A stretch of 17,011 nt of DNA from Candidatus Thorarchaeota archaeon (GTDB lineage: Archaea > Asgardarchaeota > Thorarchaeia > Thorarchaeales > Thorarchaeaceae): assembly GCA_030638785.1 (NCBI GenBank), contig DAOWDY010000116.1, positions 1 to 17,011 on the forward strand, given 5' to 3'. Position 1 is the first letter of the stretch, and every line of letters begins with the position of its first letter. The notes beneath the pieces were generated by a model, which was not told where the DNA came from, searched no databases, and was given only the letters and a program-made list of their open reading frames with translations. The translations under genes were made by a program, and so were the position numbers. Of the stretch, positions 13,297 to 17,011 are shown one piece after another.

Positions 13297-13302
13297 TTTA
13301 AA
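13297..13302. promoter_or_regulatory. TATA-like element in the divergent Nudix/CCA promoter region
   Basis: TTTAAA is self-complementary and sits in the 124-base gap between the divergent Nudix and CCA-enzyme genes. On the plus strand it predicts a start near 13325 (leader ~45 bases to the TTG at 13370). On the minus strand it predicts one near 13275 (leader ~30 bases to the ATG at 13245). It may serve either gene. Confidence 0.35.
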
Positions 13303-13369
13303 CCTACGCGATTTAGTGTTAGGTCAAGATTCATAGCATACGTAGCCTATCTGAACATAGGTTAGTAGA

Positions 13370-14821
13370 TTGGATGAGATAATACCGGACGAAATCCGTG
13401 AGAGTATCATTCTAGAGATAACGCCAACTGTTGATGAAATAAAACAGCAACAGCATATCATATCAACTCTTACCAAGGCCCTGAGGATCTATTCCGAAGA
13501 AATCGGTTATGCATATTCGTTCATTGAATCGCAGGGTTCAACGGGAAGAAAACAGACTCAACTTAAAGGAACGGGAGATATCGATCTCTTTGTTGCCCTA
13601 CATCCACAAGAGCATGAGAGAACATTATCGTTACCAATCAAAGAAAGAAACAAAGCACTTGATAGAAAATTGGATTCGATGGTTGATGATTGGTTTATTC
13701 CTGCATTCAAGGATATTGAAGCAACCAATGTACTGAAGACCTATTCCCAACATCCATATCTCTCATTGAAATATCTAGATACTGAAATCGATGTCTTAGT
13801 CTGCTTTGACTTATCGAAAGAGGAACTGGCCGCTAATGGACCAGTCACTGCGGTCGATAGAACAGTACACCATACTCGGTTTGTAGCTGAGAGACTGAAC
13901 ATGCAGCTAAGAGAGGATATTCGGATTCTGAAGTCATTCGTAAAAGCTTGCCATTCGTATGGAGATATTTGTGCGGTAGGACAGATGGGTTTTACGGGGT
14001 ATTCGTTGGAGCTGCTGGTGATTCTGCAGAACGGTCTGAATAATGCTCTGCATAGACTCAAAGATCTTCATCAAAATCCAATTGATATCAAAGGAAGGTC
14101 TCTTGATAGCCTTCTGAAGATGCCACCATTCAGAGATAATCACATCTTCATCATTGACCCTATGGACACGAACAGAAATGTTGCCTCTAGTTTCTCCAAG
14201 AGGTCCTATGACTGGGTACGACTGAAAACCATCGAACTCCTGGACATTCGAGATGGCGATATTGATGATTTTAGAAATCTGATTATTGAAAGCCCTATTC
14301 CAACCGACCCGCTTCCTTCATGGTTAGCCCCGCACTGCTTTGCGTATACATTTCGTTCTGATGGTTTGCACCATTATACGATTCTCAGGGATAAGATTCA
14401 TCGATATGCACGAAAAATTGCAAGTAAATTGCAAAACGAAAGAACAGGAGAAACTCGGTTTGGTAACATCCTGTATGAAGTATACTTTGAAGGAAAACAG
14501 TTCGGGTTAGGATTAGTTGTTGAGAGAATAACTGCATCAGACACTTATTCACGAAAGGGACCGCCTATTGGTATTGTTGGATCTGAAAGATTCTCTGAAG
14601 TGCACGATTATTCATACAAACGAGATGGGTATCTCTGGGTGGATGAGAACAGAAGATGGACTGTTGCTAGTGATATGATAGAGGATTTGATTGTAAAACA
14701 GAACATTGAAGGTCTCTCATTTGAAGAAGATTCCACAGAATTCACCGCTAGAGTGAAGAATGTAATTTTCAGATACGTACTGCCAGTTGAACTGGATTTT
14801 TCTGTTAAAGGAACAGTTTAA
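13370..14821 (+). CDS. cca: class I archaeal CCA-adding tRNA nucleotidyltransferase
   Basis: Adds or repairs the 3'-CCA end of tRNAs from CTP and ATP, without a nucleic-acid template. The catalytic head carries the GS motif (G56 S57), then GTGDIDLF with carboxylates D70 and D72, and the third Asp in TEIDVLV (D141). This is the class I nucleotidyltransferase triad. The remaining ~330 residues follow the archaeal neck/body/tail layout, including AVGQMGFTGYSLELL and the C-terminal RRWTVASDMIED region. At 483 residues it is somewhat longer than the ~440 of typical archaeal enzymes. There is no in-frame ATG near the start. The TTG at 13370 has AGGT seven bases upstream and gives a natural N-terminus. 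The HDAC-fold gene follows after 36 bases. Family certainty is high. Confidence 0.94.
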   Translation: MDEIIPDEIRESIILEITPTVDEIKQQQHIISTLTKALRIYSEEIGYAYSFIESQGSTGRKQTQLKGTGDIDLFVALHPQEHERTLSLPIKERNKALDRKLDSMVDDWFIPAFKDIEATNVLKTYSQHPYLSLKYLDTEIDVLVCFDLSKEELAANGPVTAVDRTVHHTRFVAERLNMQLREDIRILKSFVKACHSYGDICAVGQMGFTGYSLELLVILQNGLNNALHRLKDLHQNPIDIKGRSLDSLLKMPPFRDNHIFIIDPMDTNRNVASSFSKRSYDWVRLKTIELLDIRDGDIDDFRNLIIESPIPTDPLPSWLAPHCFAYTFRSDGLHHYTILRDKIHRYARKIASKLQNERTGETRFGNILYEVYFEGKQFGLGLVVERITASDTYSRKGPPIGIVGSERFSEVHDYSYKRDGYLWVDENRRWTVASDMIEDLIVKQNIEGLSFEEDSTEFTARVKNVIFRYVLPVELDFSVKGTV

Positions 14822-14857
14822 TCACAGCACAGCTACTTATGGAGAGAGCTATCCAAG

Positions 14858-15928
14858 ATGAAGAATAATCTCGTACTCATTAGTCATCCTAAATCACATC
14901 TTCATGTGCAACCTTTCCCTAGACCGAACTTGGAGTCTTTTGATTCGCCATTAAGAATTCAGATGGCAGAGAGATATCTAGATGATAAGGAACTAATCAC
15001 CAGAGTCATTCGAGAGAAGGCTCCTCGTGCATCTACAGAAGATATTCTTAGAGTCCATACGCCATACCTCTTCGAATCAGTTCGTTTAATGTCAGAATTA
15101 GGAAGTGGAAATCTGGGAGAGGCCGCTTACGCGAGTCCGGATCTACTAAGAAATGCTCTAGTATCAGCAGGTGGCGCAATTCGCGCAGGTGAGAAGGTAA
15201 TAAAGAAAGACGCAACTCATAGTTTTTCCATGATGCGACCTCCGGGGCATCATGCATCACGCTCGACAGCTGCAGGTCTCTGTTATTTCAACAATGTCGC
15301 AATCGCGGTAAGGAAGTTGATGGATATTGATGGAATCCAGAAAATGACTGTCTTTGATTTTGATGATCACTTCGGGAATGGTACTTCAGATATTTTCTAT
15401 GAGAATCCATCCGTTCAATATATTGGCATTCATGAATACGATTATGAGAACTTTGGAGTTGGTCACTACAATGAACTGGGATATGGAGAAGCTGTTGGAA
15501 CAAACATCAACATTCCCCTCCTAGATGGCGCTTCAAATAAGGTATACCAAGAGGCTATGGAGAGATTAGTCATCCCTTCTATCGAGGCATTCAAACCAGA
15601 CCTAATTGCCGTATCTGCTGGATTTGATTCTCATTATGCTGACCCAGTGGGTAACATGAATGTCGACAGCTCAATATACTGGTTCATAGGAAAGGCAATC
15701 AAAGAACTTGTTACGCGACTCGGTAATGCTGGAACCTTTTCCGTTATGGAGGGAGGATATAATCCGATGATGACAGGTCCATCAATTTATGCATACTTGT
15801 CTGGACTATTAGGGGAGGATTGTCCAGAATTAGAAGACCAGATTGAGAGAGAGCCCGTCAAAACTCTAGATGATTCCAATAGTGGGATAATTGACCAGGT
15901 CATAGATACAGTTAGCAGGTTTTGGTGA
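14858..15928 (+). CDS. histone deacetylase/AcuC-fold metal-dependent deacylase
   Basis: A 356-residue zinc hydrolase of the arginase/deacetylase fold; relatives remove acetyl groups from lysines or polyamines. The active site is conserved: the His pair in RPPGHHA (H131, H132), zinc ligands D169 and H171 in DFDDHFGNGT, the third ligand D257 in AGFDSHYADPVG, and the transition-state Tyr in EGGY (Y301). The usual DWDVHHGNGT reads DFDDHFGNGT: Trp becomes Phe, Val becomes Asp, and the second His becomes Phe. This alters the pocket but keeps the metal ligands. The ATG at 14858 has GGAGAG eleven bases upstream and the gene follows cca by 36 bases, likely co-transcribed. Native substrate (chromatin-like protein, acetyl-lysine, polyamine or small amide) is not determined. 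Confidence 0.93.
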   Translation: MKNNLVLISHPKSHLHVQPFPRPNLESFDSPLRIQMAERYLDDKELITRVIREKAPRASTEDILRVHTPYLFESVRLMSELGSGNLGEAAYASPDLLRNALVSAGGAIRAGEKVIKKDATHSFSMMRPPGHHASRSTAAGLCYFNNVAIAVRKLMDIDGIQKMTVFDFDDHFGNGTSDIFYENPSVQYIGIHEYDYENFGVGHYNELGYGEAVGTNINIPLLDGASNKVYQEAMERLVIPSIEAFKPDLIAVSAGFDSHYADPVGNMNVDSSIYWFIGKAIKELVTRLGNAGTFSVMEGGYNPMMTGPSIYAYLSGLLGEDCPELEDQIEREPVKTLDDSNSGIIDQVIDTVSRFW

Positions 15929-15952
15929 GGATATACCTAGCCTCATGCACAA

Positions 15953-15960
15953 CATTTTAA
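15953..15960 (+). promoter_or_regulatory. candidate TATA box for the S26e gene
   Basis: CATTTTAA lies about 55 bases before the TTG at 16010, predicting a start of transcription near 15983. The leader then carries GGTGG and GTGA just before the start codon. Confidence 0.35.
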
Positions 15961-16009
15961 GGTCAATCTGAATGGCCCGATTAGAATCACTACCGGTGGA
16001 AGTGAATAA

Positions 16010-16297
16010 TTGGCTAAGAAAAGAAAATCCGGAGGCCGAAAAAAGGGCTCATCTGGAAAGTCAAAGAACGTTCAATGTTCTAAATGTGGAAGAATTGTCC
16101 CTTCGGACAAGGCAAAGCGACGCACAAAGAGAGTGTCTTCAGTAGACCCTCAACTTGCGCGCGAACTACGACAGGGAGGCAGCTATGTTCCTAGCAAAAT
16201 TGTCACCCAGATTTACTGTATCAGTTGCGCTGTACATACTGGTAAGGTGCATATCAGACAGCAATCAGAAAGGAAGTCTCACCTTCGTCGTAGGTGA
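16010..16297 (+). CDS. rps26e: small-subunit ribosomal protein S26e
   Basis: A 95-residue zinc-ribbon protein of the 30S subunit, found in eukaryotes and in some archaea, including Crenarchaeota and Asgard groups. In eukaryotes it sits near the mRNA exit channel. The N-terminus is Lys/Arg/Gly rich (KKRKSGGRKKGSSG). The zinc ligands are C23, C26, C70 and C73 (CSKC and CISC), and the C-terminus ends in HLRRR. The start codon is TTG at 16010; GTGA lies four bases upstream and no closer ATG exists in frame. The short basic open frame overlapping its end (16155-16352) is a shadow. TrmY follows after 75 bases, so this may be a small translation and tRNA-modification operon. Confidence 0.95.
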   Translation: MAKKRKSGGRKKGSSGKSKNVQCSKCGRIVPSDKAKRRTKRVSSVDPQLARELRQGGSYVPSKIVTQIYCISCAVHTGKVHIRQQSERKSHLRRR

Positions 16298-16372
16298 AAA
16301 TAGCCACACAATGAAAGACCATCAGAGAACGCAATCTAAAGGCTCTGAATGACAAACTAGCTGGTACTCCAA

Positions 16373-16960
16373 ATGACAGACATCTCAGGTCTGAGATTTA
16401 TTGCTATCTTTCCAGACATCCCCATAGATGGAAAGTTCATTCTAAGAGATCTCCCAGGCTCAGGAAAAAGAATCGATGTCTTATGTAGGTCTCTTGCTGC
16501 CTGTTTCGATTGGTCATCAAGTCTTGAGATAAGAAGCAAGCTTGAATTCATGGTATCACTATCACACTCTATACTATTGCGGTTCAAAGCCCCAACAGAC
16601 GCTACATTAAGAGGAGAAACTTGGTGGGCTACAATTGTAAGAGATTCTCTAAGAAACACGCCTCCTGATTTTGTTACTGTAGAGGAAAGGGGGTTAGAAG
16701 AACTTCTGCAAATACTACAGAAAGAAGAATCAAACATTTTCGTCCTTGAAGAGGAGGGTCGACCTTTGGCCGCAATATCGAAAACACCTAGCGCTTCACC
16801 ATACAGTTTTATGCTCGGAAACCATCGAGGCTTTGACGAAGGGACGTCCAAGATAATCCAGAAATTGGATATCCAAAGAGTTTCGTTGGGACAGCGTAGC
16901 TATCTAGGAAGTCACTGTGTGGCCGCTGTTATATCTCACTTCGAGAGGATAAAGAAATGA
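16373..16960 (+). CDS. trmY: tRNA (pseudouridine-54 N1) methyltransferase TrmY
   Basis: Methylates pseudouridine at position 54 in the T-loop of archaeal tRNAs using S-adenosylmethionine (DUF358/SPOUT family). The 195 residues have the expected length. The trefoil-knot motifs sit at the C-terminus: SFMLGNHRGF (145-154), SLGQRSYL (171-178) and SHC (180-182), with the conserved cysteine at the cofactor site. The usual GDH is GNH here. The N-terminal half carries the RFIAIFPDIPIDGKFILRDLPG strand-turn that starts the family. The ATG at 16373 has only a weak upstream site. The gene overlaps the next start codon by four bases (ATGA). Together with the CCA enzyme and S26e it makes this end of the window rich in tRNA and ribosome functions. 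Confidence 0.92.
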   Translation: MTDISGLRFIAIFPDIPIDGKFILRDLPGSGKRIDVLCRSLAACFDWSSSLEIRSKLEFMVSLSHSILLRFKAPTDATLRGETWWATIVRDSLRNTPPDFVTVEERGLEELLQILQKEESNIFVLEEEGRPLAAISKTPSASPYSFMLGNHRGFDEGTSKIIQKLDIQRVSLGQRSYLGSHCVAAVISHFERIKK

Positions 16961-17011
16961 CAGCAGATATTGAATCTGGCGCTAAGCCTAGAGCAATGAA
17001 TCGCTTAGTCA
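16957..17011 (+). CDS. start of a gene overlapping trmY (truncated by window)
   Basis: The ATG at 16957 overlaps the trmY stop codon in ATGA, and GAGAGGAT ends six bases before it, so this is a well-supported start. Only 18 residues (starting MTADIESGAKP) are visible and the frame stays open to the window edge. Too little is seen to name a product; tight coupling to trmY suggests a related role. Confidence 0.6.
   Translation, partial: MTADIESGAKPRAMNRLV

Noticed and set aside
16155..16352. Overlapping open frame across the end of S26e
   Set aside because: It overlaps a certain ribosomal protein in another frame and has no start signal.
1..17011. CRISPR arrays, tRNA/rRNA genes, insertion sequences, prophage or attachment sites
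   Set aside because: No regularly spaced repeats, no tRNA A/B boxes, no transposase or integrase, and no sharp composition shift were seen by eye.

Overview
The window looks like a chromosomal segment of an Asgard archaeon, most likely Thorarchaeota-like. The clade name is an inference from gene content; nothing here names the organism. The archaeal markers are a class I CCA-adding enzyme, TrmY, UPF0282, an archaeal-type inositol-phosphate synthase, DUF4443, and TATA-box promoters with GGTGAT/GAGGT ribosome-binding sites. The Asgard pointers are a Ras/Rab-like small GTPase, ribosomal protein S26e, and a helical-repeat protein with a PCI-like winged helix. Base composition is moderate and genes are densely packed in short operons. 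I see no insertion sequence, prophage, CRISPR array, tRNA or rRNA.

Layout. 1-598 (-): thymidylate kinase, missing its last residues. 599-1027: a 430-base gene-free stretch with several strong hairpins (possible structured RNA), then a TATA box and a perfect 8+8 bp palindrome. 1028-2899 (+): operon of a secreted DUF4430-type protein, a second membrane-anchored exported protein, and an ECF-type S component, a plausible uptake module. 2940-4405 (+): winged-helix/DUF4443 regulator and an XPF/Mus81-type nuclease. 4479-5567 (+): inositol-1-phosphate synthase, ending at a hairpin shared with the convergent M42 aminopeptidase (5637-6773, -). 6867-7397 (-): small GTPase. 7531-7806 (+): ribbon-helix-helix regulator. 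7909-9112 (+): a miniature FtsX-like permease split by one in-frame TAG, then its LolD/MacB-type ATPase and a GC-rich terminator. 9202-10431 (+): the TPR/PCI-like protein and a small CXXC protein. 10437-13245 (-): Nudix hydrolase, UPF0282 metallo-hydrolase, and three small unfamiliar genes (winged helix, AbrB+ACT-like, all-helical). 13370-15928 (+): CCA-adding enzyme and a histone-deacetylase-fold protein. 16010-17011 (+): S26e, TrmY and the start of another gene.

Functional themes are RNA maturation and translation (CCA-adding enzyme, TrmY, S26e), DNA repair (XPF), nucleotide supply and clean-up (Tmk, Nudix), inositol-lipid precursor synthesis (Ino1), membrane transport (ECF S component, FtsX/LolD-type ABC pair), and eukaryote-like components (GTPase, PCI-like protein, HDAC fold). 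At least four genes start with TTG (Tmk, mini-permease, CCA enzyme, S26e), with Shine-Dalgarno-like sequences of varying strength upstream.
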